The position numbers and the translations under genes are program-made. DNA of 64,000 bases. Origin: Monosporascus cannonballus. Lineage: Eukaryota; Ascomycota; Sordariomycetes; Xylariales. The stretch is taken from contig QJNS01000207.1 of NCBI GenBank assembly GCA_004154925.1, positions 82,970 to 146,969 on the forward strand. Reading direction: 5' to 3'. This document shows positions 13,920-25,900 of the stretch, piece after piece; the stretch's first letter is position 1, and each line of letters opens with the position of its first letter. Under the pieces are notes generated by a model. It worked only from the letters and a program-made list of their open reading frames with translations, was not told the DNA's origin and made no database searches.

Positions 13920-14479
13920 ATGGTATTTTAGTTTACAAGATTTAAAAAAGAAAGCTTTTAATTTATCGTATTTTAATCGCTAACGTTTATTTTGCTTAAG
14001 GCTTATATTTTAATTACGTATTTTGACTTTAAATAAGTAAAGTTATTAAAGTTGTTTAAAGATTAAAAAATACGATTAATAAGTTCTGTACCTTGAGATT
14101 AATAATGTTGGCGTTAATGACGTATATAAAAAAGACGCGCGAAAATATTAAATAAAGATTTTTCGGCCGTAAGTCTTTTTTTTAATTTTTTCGATTCCGT
14201 AATATAACGATTAATTCTGGAAATAAAAATTCATGTTTTATTGCATAAACGGTTTCGATAAACATATTTTTTATAATAAGAAACTCTATTTATTATTTGG
14301 TAATTAAGTTGCCGGGCGAAACAAAAGGAATAAAGTATTACGTTAAAACCTTTGAGTTTAATTAACTTCATTAAAGTAAGCCGTGATCTAGATTTGCGGG
14401 AACGACGTTTAGATATACCGGAAAATATGTTAAATACATATAGGAAGTTTATCAAAAAAAAGAAAATTCTTAGGGGCAA
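13920..14479 (-). pseudogene. RT2 antisense gene: six-Cys zinc-cluster plus coiled-coil remnant
   Basis: An 82-codon open frame on - (14479 to 14231, TTG start) continues through RIP-type stops to roughly 13930. The N-terminal 45 residues are basic (SKRRSRKSRSR). The cluster at 14243-14332 reads Tyr-X2-Cys-X6-Tyr-X8-Tyr-X2-Tyr-X6-Cys, so two Cys remain and four are TAT/TAC. The tail contains a SQGTELINRIF stretch that aligns with SKGITMIQ-like and FKGVSFIQRGF-like segments in the copies of other elements, followed by a Leu/Asn-rich end. It lies between pol and the 3' LTR and runs toward pol. The start is uncertain, since the true ATG may be mutated or lie in an upstream exon. Confidence 0.75.
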
Positions 14480-14511
14480 AATTTATAAAAAAAGGAGATT
14501 GTATTATAACT

Positions 14512-14757
14512 TAACGGGTTACGGTTTCCAGAAACGGTTTATTACGATCCAATTATAGGTGCGCGGTAAGGCGGATTACGTAACGGATTACCGACTTATT
14601 AATGATAAATTAATAAGCCAGATTTTTAATTTATTAGTAGTAAGCCAGTAACCGGGTTGTTAATTTACTGGTAATAAGCCAGTAAATTAAAATCGAATAT
14701 AATATATTTATTCTTTTCATAGTTTAGATAATTTTAGCTTGCAATATAATATCGTTA
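14512..14757 (+). repeat. RT2 3' LTR, left part
   Basis: It starts TATTATAAC after a purine tract ending GGAGATTG. It contains short repeated units of the type GTAAGCCAGTAA between about 14620 and 14690. It stops at ..ATCGTTA, where RT3 begins. The last five bases CGTTA (14753-14757) are the target-site duplication of RT3. Confidence 0.85.
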
Positions 14758-15134
14758 TGTGACGGCTTGGCAGCTTAACCAACTATTAAACCTCCAGTCG
14801 ACGAGTTTATGTTAATAGGACTATCGTGGGAATTTGAGCAATAAATATAATAATCGTATTACGTCTTATAATATTAAAAATAACTTGTATAACGATATTA
14901 TATTGCAAACTAAAATTATCTAAATTATGGAAATAAAAAGCTTATATATCTTCCTTCCTTTTAGCTTAATTACTTATACTTATGCAGTTAGTGGTAATCG
15001 CGATTATTTGCGATCACCTTTAATCGCTGCTGATTACTAGCTGGGCAGTAATTACTTATTACGTAATCCGAGAGGTGGCCCGTATGATCCTTATCTGACC
15101 GTTTCTTAAGACTCGAACCTGTCGAGTCGTAATA
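14758..15134 (-). repeat. RT3 3' LTR
   Basis: On + it reads TGTGACGGCTTGG.. to ..GTCGAGTCGTAATA. On - it therefore starts TATTACGACTC and ends ..CCAAGCCGTCACA. The purine tract just inside it (revcomp of 15135-15152) is GGAGAAAGGAGAGATTG. The U3 part contains several short inverted GTAATTAC/GTGATCAC-like elements. Confidence 0.9.
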
Positions 15135-15156
15135 CAATCTCTCCTTTCTCCAAATT

Positions 15157-15840
15157 TTGCGCTTAAGAATTCCTTTTCTCTTTTTCTTTCGTTTAGTAAA
15201 TAACCCCTTTTATTTTAATCATATCGTTTCGTATTTCCAAAATTTGTCGTATTCCTCGTTCTTTTACCTTCGTCATATTGACCATGTAAAAGCCTTTAAT
15301 AAATTTAGGTACGACGTTATACCTTACTCCTATTATTTTTCGAAAAATACAAGTTCTAAAATAATGGAAAACCTTTTACAGTATAAGGAATATATTAATC
15401 GAAGTCGATTTTATAATGGTACAGGCGTACTTATTTTTTCCTTACAAAATATTCGTCGCAAATGTTAACGCTTAAAACGCGAAAAAATGCTTATTAAGGA
15501 ACGATTACTAAATATTTAACGGCGTTATTTCGAAGTATAACGTCGTTATTAGGAAAAAATAAATAAAGTTCTTTGTCGTTTTATTCGTTTGCGTAAATAA
15601 AAAGCGTTAATTCGTTCGAAAAATATTACCATAATACAATATAGGTTTTATTAGTTAAACGAATTAAAGGAATAAAAATATCGAAAATAAAAATAATTAA
15701 AGATTGCCGTTATGGTTGTTATAGTAATATATGCCGCGGTCGGTTAGCCCGATATCCCAGTTATTAATTAGTCGGCTGTTAATTAGAACGCTTTCGTCGT
15801 TATTGGTAAAAGTTCTTTAATAGGTATTAGGCGCCAATAA
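15157..15840 (+). pseudogene. RT3 antisense gene: six-Cys zinc-cluster plus coiled-coil remnant
   Basis: The first 103 codons (TTG 15157 to 15468) are open. The same frame continues without a shift to TAA 15838-15840 (228 codons), broken only by stops at Gln/Trp-type positions. The cluster at 15325-15414 is Tyr-X2-Tyr-X6-Ser-X8-Tyr-X2-Tyr-X6-Tyr: every Cys is lost but the spacing is exact, and the NGTG that follows matches the DGTG of RT7. A basic and Leu-rich tail includes RLRK-KALIRSK. A GTAAAT near 15196 matches GTAAGT in RT7 and may be an intron donor, in which case the first residues listed are not real. The tail overlaps the end of pol by tens of bases. Function is inferred only from the cluster. 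Confidence 0.78.
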
Positions 15841-18800
15841 GGTTTGTGGCAGGTTTCCAGGTATTTTCGGAATCCGGGTGCTTTTTCTATTTGATCAGGT
15901 ATTAGGTAAATCCGTTTTGTTTCCGTATGTCGAAAATCTTTTCCACTTTATATGTTTATTTGTCTTTTATTTCCATATTATCTTTTGCCGTATATATCTT
16001 AATTATAGTTGTTATTAATTGGAATAAGGAAATATAAAAAGTTAAATAAAATTTATTTTTTGATAAAAATTCTCATTAATAATTATTTTTGGAAATTTTC
16101 TTAATAATTTTATATAAATTAATATACTTAAAGTCGAGTTTTTTATGAAACCGTTTAATTTAAATAATTTGGGTAACAAAAAAAAAACTATTTCCCCCTT
16201 TTTAAAAATTAATTCTTTTAACCTTTTCAGCTTATAATATTTGTTTATTTAATTCGGTATAAATTTTAATTCCGTATTTATTTCTTGATATAATTATCTT
16301 AATTGTTTTAACGTAAATATTATTTTGATATTAATTAAATTATTATCGCATATTTTTTAATAAATTTTTAAAGTAAAACCAAAATTTATATTTGCAGATT
16401 TTTTGGATATTTTTATAGTAATTAATATTATAAGTTAATTACGTAATCGGTAATTTCTTAACTTAACTATTTTATTCGTAATTAATATAATATCGTAAAG
16501 AAATTTCCAAAATTTAATTTATTCTTTCCGTTTATTTATCCGTTTAAGGTTTAACAACGTTAAAAAAATTGTGATTTAAGCCGATTTATATTATTAAGTT
16601 TTGCACAAATTTATATGTAAATATCGATCCTTTATTTAAAATAATTTCCATTAATAATCCGTATATATTAAAAAAATATTTGAAGAAAATATATGATATC
16701 TGTTTGGCGTTTGTATCTTCGTAATATGGTAAAAAATTAAAAAATTTAGTAAATTGGTCGATGATTACGAAAATATTATCGTAATATATTCTGATTATTG
16801 GATTTTTTGACATAAAAAGTTTAGTAATAAAATCGAATATAAATAAATATTATGGTTATTTTGCAATTAGCAATAGTTGTAATTTTCCGTATGGTTTGTG
16901 TCGGCGATCCTTGGCTTTAACGTAAATATCGTATTGCCGTATAATTTTTGATATCGTTAATTTCATTTTAAGAAAAGAATATATACGTTAAAGTCATTTT
17001 AAGGTGTTATGGATCCTTAGATATTTATTAATTAATGTTCGTATACTTTTCGTATTAAATACTTCCGGTATTCCTTTAGTACTTATATTTTATCCGTTTT
17101 TTGGTTTTCTGGAAAACTATCGTTATATTGCTAAATTCTTTTAATACATATTACTGGGTACTGCCAGAAGTATTATCATTTATCGTAAGCGTATATAATA
17201 TTTATGATAATACCGAAAATTATATAATTAATTTTAATTAATACTTTTTCGAAATTTGGTCGTTTGTTTAAGGCGTTTGCTTTATTATTATTTGATTTTC
17301 TTTTATAGATAATACGAAAATCGAAATTCGCCATTTTTTAGGTATTTTAATTATTATTCTATAAATTTCTTAATTATGATAAATCGGGTAAGATGTTGAT
17401 GATCCGTATAGATTTTAGTCTAATATAAGTTTTGGTTTAAAAGATATTTAAATTCTCGAAATGCTATAATAATAACCATAAATTCCATATTTAAAATGCC
17501 GTAATTAAATTTAGCTTTTTTAATTTATATAAAAAGAATATAATAAAATATAATTTGCCTTAATTATTTCGTTATTCGAATATTACGTTTAATACGTAAT
17601 TCAAAATATCGGTTGTTAATTTAACGGGGCGGTTTAAATCGTTTATAATTAATACTAGCTTATTGGTAATCGTATTCTTAATATTTTGAAATACTTTTTC
17701 CGTATGTGGTATCCATTTAAATCTTTTTTCCTTTTTCCTAAAATTCATTAAAGATATAATTATCTTATTAAAATTTCGAATAAATTTCCTATAATAATTA
17801 GCGAATTTAAAGAATATCTGTACTTTTTTAATTATCGTTACCGTTTACCATTTTATAATTACAGCGATTTTTTAAGGTTTATTTTAATATGTCCTGGGAT
17901 AATAATATGTCCCAAATATTTTATTTTTTACTTATGGAATTAATTTTTTTCCGTATTAACAAATAACTTTATGTCCTATAAAACTTAAAAACTTTTTTAA
18001 ATATATTTTACGTATACTTTTTTTGTTTTTAAAAAGATAAGAATATTATCGCAATAACAAATGTCGAAAATATTAAGATATTTTTATAATATATAGTTTA
18101 TTATTCGTTAGAAAATTATTAGTACGTTCGTAAGTTTTATTAATACGACCAAATACTTAAATAATCCGTATTTGGTTTTAATGGTTATTTTCTATTTGTA
18201 TTTTCTTTTGATCTTAATAAAGCTATATTTATTTTTAAAATTGAATATTATAAATTATTTAACTTTATAAAATGGGTTTTTTATTTCCGTAATTAGGGGT
18301 AATAATATTCGATTTTTAATAATAATATTGTTTTATTATCGGCAATGTATTATAAGTTGTAATTTCCCTTTTTTTAATTTCGAAAAATATTGGATATTTT
18401 GCGGATTATTTCGAAAGTTAAATACATCTTTTTTGTAACCGATTTTTTACGTATTTTCTGAAAATGCGTAATTTGTTTTTATTAAGGCTATAAATAAGGT
18501 AAAACTTTGTCGAAAACTTTTTTAAAAACTATTTTATAATTTTATTCGCTATATTTTAATAATTTCGTATCAAATCTTTGTCTGAAAAATTGTTCGTATT
18601 CATATTATTATAATAATATATTAATTAGATTTTTTAATTTTTAAAGTTATTATTTTAAATCGTTATTTAATTACTTAAGTTTCACTTTAATAAATTTAAC
18701 GATACGGCGTATTTCTTTTTAATGTTTATTTTTTTGGTTTTTTATTTTTATAAATAATAAGGTTTTTGTTGTATTTTTATGCTTATGGTTGTTATTATTC

Positions 18801-21060
18801 TTTATCGAATATTAAAATCTTATTTTCTTTAATTTATTAATAAGATATAAAACAAATTTTACTTAATTAATCTTTTTATTAATTAAAATTCCATATTAGC
18901 GTATCTATAGTAATCCTAAAATTATATCGTAATTTCCGAATAAAACGATATCGAAATTTATTATTTATTATCGCTTTTGAACATAAATCTCGAAATAATT
19001 AATTTTGCGTATAATATTTCCGTTATCGTAAACGAATTCCTGCCTTTAAGTATTTGTTATTATATAAAGTTTTAACTTATATTTTTATAATAATTTCAGC
19101 TTATTAATTATATTTAATATAATGTAATTCCCGCCTAGAACTTCGTAATTTACTATTATAGTATACCAATATGTTTCAATTCGTATATCTAAGATAATAA
19201 GATTATTAACGTTTTTTATCGTCGCGTTTAAAACCTTTTTCGGAAATTTTCTTTAATTTTTTTGCGTTTCGTTATTTTACAGCTTTTTTACAGATAACCT
19301 TTTTCTTAATTCCTATTCGAATTTATTGAACTTTATTTATATTTGTTTCCTTTAATATATTAAGCAATCATATTTATTATTATTACTGGCGTACTATTTT
19401 TTTAAAATTATATTAATTATTCTTAATCTTGCTATAATTCCTTTTTTTATCGCATGGATTATTTTCTTATGTTTATAATTATAATTTATTATACGTCGTT
19501 TTAATTATCGTTTTCAAAAATATCTTTAAATTAACGTATTTTCTTTTAATAATTTCCTTTTTTTAAAGATTTATGGTAAATATTAATTAAAAATGGAAAT
19601 CTGTAATAATTATCTGGTAATATTGTTTTATTATGCGCTAGATTAATTCCTTTTCCGTTTAGTGGTTATATTATTTATAATAACAAAAAGGGTTCTCTTG
19701 CGAATATTATTTTCTTTTCGGGCTAGCTTTTTGCTTTGGCCAGCTATTAGATATTTTTTGGGGTTATGGTTCGAAAATATCGATATCATTATTTATCGTT
19801 TTTGTTATTTCCGGTACAGTTTGGAAAATCGAATCCTTTATAATATATACCGATAATTCGTTCGTAAATATATTGCTTTTATTTTTCGTAATTAGGATAT
19901 TTTCGTTATCGAGAATATATAGCATGTATTCTGCCGTATTGATTAAATGTTCCGGGACAGACTTTTTTATTTAATTCTGGTATTTACGTAGTTATCCTTA
20001 TAATGCTTTTTGTTATATTCGTAATATTTATTAGGCTAATTTTTTGGCTTTTCGTATTTTTCGTCGGATTTTTTATCGTAATAGTTTTTGTTAAACCTTT
20101 TGCTATAAGCTTGATATATATTTGGCTTGGATTATATTAATGGCCTTATTATCGTTTCCTTAGTTATTTTTGGCTTATGTTTTTTGGTATAAGTATTTAA
20201 TTATCTTATCGTGGCTTTTTAGACTTTTTATATTCGTAAATTTTACATTTTATTTTACCATAATTAAAACATTTAATTTGGATTTAATTTTGTTTATATG
20301 TAACGCCAAGTTCCATAGATCCCGGCGCCGTTCCGTAAGAAGTAAAAGGCGCGTCTAGTTTTTGCCCCTGGTTAAATTTGTTATATTCCGAACGTAAAGT
20401 ATATTATCTTTTTTTTTTACCGTTTTATAAATTATTAATTATCGATCTTAATTATCTTTATAATATATCGATTTAAGATAATTAATTATTGGATCGAAAT
20501 AATTTTATCCTTTATATTATCTTTTAATTTTTTATAACATATATTAATAAAAATACCGGTTACGTCGTTTTCTTATCCAGCCTTAGCCGCAAAATTTTTA
20601 AAAGTTACGGCGTACTTAAATATAAATCCTTTTTATCGGAATTATAAAAATTATTAAACCGTAAATCGTTTTGTATTTAAATTACTGCAATTATGGCGTA
20701 ATTTATTTTCGAAATTAATATAAAGCGTAAAGATTTTATTAATAAAATCCTTTTTATCCGATTTTTTTATTTTTAAGAAATTTCTTATAATACGTTTAAA
20801 TTAATTAATTACATTTTTAATTAGGTATATTTTTATTATTAAGACCTTAACCGTTAAATTATTAAGGTCTAAAAAACGAAAGTAAATTTATACCTAGGTT
20901 TAAAATGTTTGAAAATTATCCTTTTTATTATAAGGCTCCGGTTTCCTAGGTTTTATGCGGGCGAAAAAGTCTTGGGCAAATAACGTAACCGTAATCTGTC
21001 GGTTTTTTTTTCCAATTTCCGAATTCGAGCCTAAAATTGCTAAATAAGGGTTTCCTAAAC
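15800..21060 (-). pseudogene. RT3 gag-pol remnant
   Basis: Read on -: the CCHC knuckle region is at 20230-20271. The protease motif near 19115-19160 reads VNYE, with Asp changed to Asn. The reverse transcriptase box at 18045-18056 reads YCDN instead of YxDD. An open integrase core lies at 16586-16813 (VIIDQFTKF.. with first Asp kept; ..LNKGSIFT with second Asp as Asn). The chromodomain is at about 15835-15952 (KHPDSENTW). The in-frame stop at 15800-15802 may itself be a RIP product of CAA, because RT7 has CAA there; the next stop is at 15779-15781. The gag start is approximate. Confidence 0.88.
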
Positions 21061-21132
21061 GCTGGTGGATATTTTGACAGTATTGAATATTGCTCAGAAT
21101 TTAACGGTATTATTAAATAAAAGCTTATAATA

Positions 21133-21508
21133 TATAACGGGTTAGCGGTTTAACTAATTATTAAACCTTAAGTCGACGGGTTTATGTTAACTAAAGTATC
21201 GTAGGAATCAAAATAACAAATATAATAATCGTATTACGTTTTATAATATTAAACGTACTTTAAGTAACGATATTATATTGCAAACTAAAGTTATTTAAAC
21301 TATAGAAATAATAAGCGTATATATCTTTTTTCGTTTGGCTGAATTACTTATAATTACGCAATTAATAGTGATTACGATTACTTAAGATCACCTTTGATCG
21401 CTGCTAATCACTGGCTAGGCAGTGATCACTTGTCACGTAATCCGAGAGGTGGCTCGTGTGATCTTGGTCTGACCGTTTCTTGAGGCCCAAGCCTGTCGAG
21501 TCGTAACA
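21133..21508 (-). repeat. RT3 5' LTR
   Basis: It is the partner of 14758-15134 and ends at ..GTCGAGTCGTAACA, followed directly by the target duplication CGTTA. It is less mutated than the left copy at its right edge (TAACA rather than TAATA). Confidence 0.9.
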
Positions 21509-21644
21509 CGTTACTTAAGGCATTTTTGGACTTACGAAACGTAATACGTTACTGTAATTATTTCTTAGATTCCTACGATATTCCTGCTAACATAAACCCG
21601 TCGACTTAAGATTTAATAATTCGTTAAACCGCCAAGCCGTTATA
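21509..21644 (+). repeat. RT2 3' LTR, right part
   Basis: It begins with the duplicated CGTTA and continues CTTAAGGCATTTTTGG. It ends ..CGCCAAGCCGTTATA, matching the last 130 bases of the RT1 LTRs in + orientation. With 14512-14757 it restores one LTR of about 377 bp after removing RT3 and one copy of CGTTA. Confidence 0.88.
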
Positions 21645-22392
21645 ATAACCTTTTTATTAGAAAACGAATTCCGTTTTCGTTTTACCGTCATTTATTTTAT
21701 AAATCTTTGAAATAATATAATTTTTGTAAATAACACAATTTTTCCATTTATATACCTATTACAAAAAATCAATTTATCCATATTTAGTCGGTTTTTATCA
21801 AAATACGTCAAAATATAACATTAAATATAAGGATTAAGCGTTTATAAAAAACCAGAAATAGTAAATAAAAAAATAAGCCTTATATATAACGGCTGATTTT
21901 ATTGAGAAATATAAACGACGTAATAAAAGAAAAAATATTTCTATATTTATACGCCTTATTGAAATGGGGCGGTGTATTACGCCCATAATCAGGCTCGGCT
22001 GATCAAAAAGCCCGGGTCTCGTATATATGTTAAGGAGTTCTTTTTCGTTATGGGTTTAACTCCCAGGTACTATTAACGATCATCACCATTTAGTATGTTT
22101 TTGCCATTTCAGTTATCGAGGTTTAACACTATCAATATAATCGGATTAAGTTCTTTATCTCGACAATTTCTTCCCGTATCATGATATAGATTAATTATCT
22201 GCACTAATCAAGACCAATTCACCCCCTACTCCAATTCACTATATAATATCGTTAATATAACAGTTATATTTATATGGTGAAAATGCGTAGTAATTATAGT
22301 TAGATAACAGGAACAAATTATAACGGTCGTATTTTCTACTAGAACTATTATTACATAATTAATTAGAGTATTGATAATGAACGAGGTAAGCC
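21645..22392. other. AT-rich transition, no gene
   Basis: This is AT-rich but less uniformly so than the elements; from about 21970 on, GC rises (GCCCGGGTCTCG at about 22009). No open frame or conserved motif is visible. It forms the gradient into the small GC-balanced island. Confidence 0.5.
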
Positions 22393-22828
22393 ATGTTATT
22401 CGGCCGCGCCGAGCATAGGAGGAAATCGATTCGGTCCGTGGAGACCGTACTTATAATGTATGTACAATGCAAGATGATGTCTCTTAAGACGACTTTCATC
22501 CATAATTATCTCCCTTACCGCGCAGCGTTTCAAAGCGGCGAAATAGCTTTGGCAGAGCCTGCGAACCTTCGCCGGCGCCGTTCATACGCTAACTCGAGCC
22601 CATTCCTTCCCGGCACCGCTCGCGTCCTTCTAGTTCTACCATACCGCGGCCTAAAACATGATATCCGATCTTAGTCTGATCCCTCCGATCTTCCTGAATG
22701 CTGACCATGCCATTAACCTCTCAGCGTTCTCCACATTGAGGTAGTGCATTCCAGCCAGTCAAAGAGCAGCAGCCAGTGCAACAAATCATAAGGAGCCCGC
22801 GACAGGCACAAGCACAAAGAACGCACAA
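22393..22828. other. Small GC-balanced island, unrecognised
   Basis: Base composition jumps to near-balanced, with CpA and CpC common, so this piece escaped RIP. A 93-codon open frame on + (22393-22674) and a 79-codon frame on - (22713-22952) exist. Neither has a recognisable motif, and the - frame runs through the repeat at 22829-22975. I do not call either a gene. The piece could be a stranded fragment of the unique sequence now found at 52.4-57.4 kb. Confidence 0.4.
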
Positions 22829-22975
22829 TTGAATGGGTCCACTTAGGATGAGGGAGGAAGCACCCACCGAAAATTACCCACGGCCCACGGGTACCCGCGG
22901 GTACCCAATAGGTCCTTGGCATTACTTGCGGGTACTTAATGGGTAATGCCAAGGACCTATTGGGTACCTACGACT
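22829..22975 (-). repeat. GGTACC-rich dispersed repeat, copy 1
   Basis: On - it reads GGTACCCAATAGGTCCTTGG.. followed by several GGGTACCC units and then CCTCATCCTAAGTGGAC. The same order of landmarks occurs on + at 52497-52610. The copy sits exactly at the right edge of the GC island, next to the AT-rich block. Confidence 0.7.
22900..22968. repeat. Perfect 26-bp inverted repeat (hairpin)
   Basis: Arms 22900-22925 and 22943-22968 are exact reverse complements of 26 bp with a 17-base loop. Each arm contains GGTACCCAATAGGTCCTTGG in one orientation. It lies inside repeat copy 1. Copy 2 at 52.5 kb has only one such arm, so the hairpin looks like a local inverted duplication or a transposon end. 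Confidence 0.85.
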
Positions 22976-25900
22976 ACCTATTAGCAAAATACGTAAATTC
23001 TAAATATATTAAAGAAAAAATAAGGAAATAATTTGAAATAATTATTATGTTATAAAAATAATACATATTATTTTTAAGCAAGATATATAATACCGTAAAT
23101 GTATTTTTTTCTGAAAATAATTTAAAATGCTATAAAATAATTATTATATATAATAAATTAAATTTATTATAATTAGTTATTTTGATAAACATAATTTAAC
23201 TGGAAAAAAAGAAACTTATTTACGTTACGGCTAATAAGCTAATATTATAACTACCTTTAATTTAAATTATTTTTTGGCTTTTTTCGTAGGAAGCTTTTAT
23301 ATTATGGAAAAAGACACCCCTATCTAGGGTTTTCGATTGATTGTTATTCCTTCTCAGAGCCCTATATCAGTGGATCGCCCACAACAAGTGGGATTAACAC
23401 TTTCTAGCTTTAGACAAGTTAATATACTCTTAAGAGCCGTGCACCTGATCCTTAGTAAGTGTGACATTTTACGTATGTAAAACCTAGGGTTCGCGTTGCC
23501 AAAAACAGCAAAAATAACTTTGACATAAATATAACAAATAACGCTAAACCTTTTTTAAAGGCTATATTTAATAAGTTTTTCAAAACGTTTTTTGCGCCCT
23601 TAATTAATACGTTAATTTCAAAATCTAATTAATTTTTATTATTTCCATATATTTAAAACCATGTTTGCTTAAATCCTTTAATATAATTAATATTGTATTC
23701 CATAATTTTCCATAATATATCTATAATAAAAGAGGGGTTCGAACGTTAAAGATAAACCTTAGGAATAAGGCCGCGGGATTTCGTATCGAAATAATGTATA
23801 AAATAGTTTTTTGGCCTTATTATGCCATGTTATAAAGGCGGTAACCTTTGGTAATAAAGTACCGTATAATCATAGATAAACCGGATATCCGCCTATATGT
23901 ATTTTAAAATATAATTAGATTATTTCAAAATTATTTTAAAATAATTATTTAATATACGTATTTACAACATTAGGTTTTAACGCAATTAAACGGGCAAACC
24001 TTTTTTTCCAATTTCGAATTTGCTGAAGTCAAAAATTACAGTAACTTTTTATAAGGTTCATTTTTTCTTTTTATAATATTAAATAAAGATAATTTGTTTT
24101 CAAAGTAAAAATATTATAAAATTCATAACCAGCCAAATAATATAACATAAGGCTTTTTTCGTAAGTAAAAGGCATTTTGAATAACTGTCGAAAACTATAT
24201 CTAAGGCCGAAATACTTTTATAAGCAAAAATTTATAACTTTCAAAAACGTTCGGAAGTTGTTTTTGTACCAATATAACTTAAAGTACAAATCGTTTACGA
24301 TATTATACCATCCTAAACGTTAAACGTTAAATAGCTTAAAGTTGCATTAAAAAATTAAAAAAAATAAAAAAATTAAGAAATAATCGGGACTTACGGAACG
24401 AAATGCAAAAATATTTTTCTTAATATTTTTAGCCTTAATATTAACGTTAAAATTATTTCGATTTATAAAGGCGTTATTTCCCGAAAATAGTTAAAATATA
24501 CGCCGAAATTATATTAAAGAATTCGTAAATTTGTATATAATAAATTTAGCAATTTTAATATAATACGCATATAAAAGTTCGTTATTAGTTTTTGTATGAA
24601 TATTTGGTAAAATATTTCCGTCTTAAACCGCTTATAAGCGTTAAAAATATTAATAAAATAATCCAAAAATATTTAAGACAAAATATTACCTGTTATATTA
24701 TTATACGAAATTTTTTACCTTAAGATATAATAAGATTTTCCGGTAATGAAGATATTAAATCATCCAGGTAATTAACGATAAATTTATAATCAATATCGTT
24801 AACCGTATTATTACGATAATAAAATATTTAAGTTATTTTATTACTAATATTAATATATATTTTATTATTCGTTTATTTCGTTATAACTTAATTAAAATAT
24901 CGCTATTTTGTCCGATTATAAATAATTAATAAATTGTAAAACCAATTATAAAATAATATTTATTAGGAAGTATTATATTTTGCTTAATAATTATATTTTA
25001 CGTTATTTATTCCTCGAGAGTTATATATAGATTTAAACGTTTTTAATTATTTAATTTACATTTAATTTATTACTTTAAATTACAACGAATATTTTCGATA
25101 ATATTTTATTTTGGCGAAATATTAGCTTTTTACTTCCGAATCTCTTTGGTATACGGATTTTAAGATAATAATTCGTCGAATTTCCGGCGTTTAAATAAAA
25201 CGGGTATTGCGGAATTAAAAAACAAAAATCTTAGGTGAAATTATTTTAAAATTATTTCAGAAATTAAGTAACAGTAAGCCAAAATAATGTATTATAATAA
25301 AGTAAGGTTATAAGATTTAATTAGATTAAAAATAAAAAGAATTAACAAATTAAATAAAAAAAATTAATATGGAAAGTTTTTAATAAGTGCAGAATTTTAG
25401 CAAAATGGAAATTTATATAAAATATATGGAATTTAAAGGCTTATCGATTAGGGATTTTATACTTACAAAATTTTAAAGGGGATTTACTTGATAAAATAAT
25501 ATTAATTATCGTTTTAAACTTTTGTAAATAAACATTCAAAATAAACAAAAAAGGATTAATTAAAATAAGCCATAAAAGATATATCATTTTTGGATTTCTT
25601 TAAAGCCTTAATTACCGATTTTATGGCATTTATATTTAATAAGAAAAAACTTTCCGAACAATATAAATATTTTTTACTTAAAGCGTTATTTGCCTACTGT
25701 AAATAATACAAAAGTTATTGCTTTAAAATAAAAAAAACCAAAAAGCTTTTTGCAGCTGTTTATGATATTTCCAAAATAAACGTTTTTATCCCTATAAATT
25801 AAAATAATGCATTTAAAAGTACTTCGCAACCAATATGCTGAAATAATATTTTTCCGAAAACTTAGCGGGTATTTTTTTAGTATTTCCGAATTTCGCAATA

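Larger units (their letters stand above)
8401..14757 (+). mobile_element. RT2: family I chromovirus, 5'-truncated, 3' LTR split by RT3
   Basis: The internal sequence is collinear with RT1 from the gag start onward (8552, ATG read as ATA). It ends in a purine tract and a + LTR that starts at 14512. That LTR is broken at 14757 by RT3 and resumes at 21509/21514, ending at about 21644. No 5' LTR is recognisable left of 8400, so the left boundary is approximate and the element appears truncated. RT2 must be older than RT3. Confidence 0.85.
14758..21508 (-). mobile_element. RT3: full-length family I chromovirus inserted in the RT2 LTR
   Basis: The element is read on -. Its 5' LTR is at the right (21133-21508) and its 3' LTR at the left (14758-15134). 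A perfect 5-bp duplication CGTTA flanks it (14753-14757 and 21509-21513). Both flanks are LTR sequence in + orientation, so this is an LTR-in-LTR nested insertion. All coding parts are RIP-damaged. Confidence 0.93.

Noticed and set aside
19662..19856. 64-codon + frame in RT3
   Set aside because: It is the complement of the conserved pre-protease segment of the element on -; a similar shadow exists at 59061-59276 in RT7 and 2655-2849 in RT1.
22393..22674. 93-codon + frame in the small island as a gene
   Set aside because: No motif, no strong start context (the ATG follows ..AAGCC), and low plausibility of the translation.
23330..23510. CTAGGGTTTT and AAACCTAGGGTT as telomere-like repeats
   Set aside because: Only single, non-tandem occurrences; no TTAGGG array.
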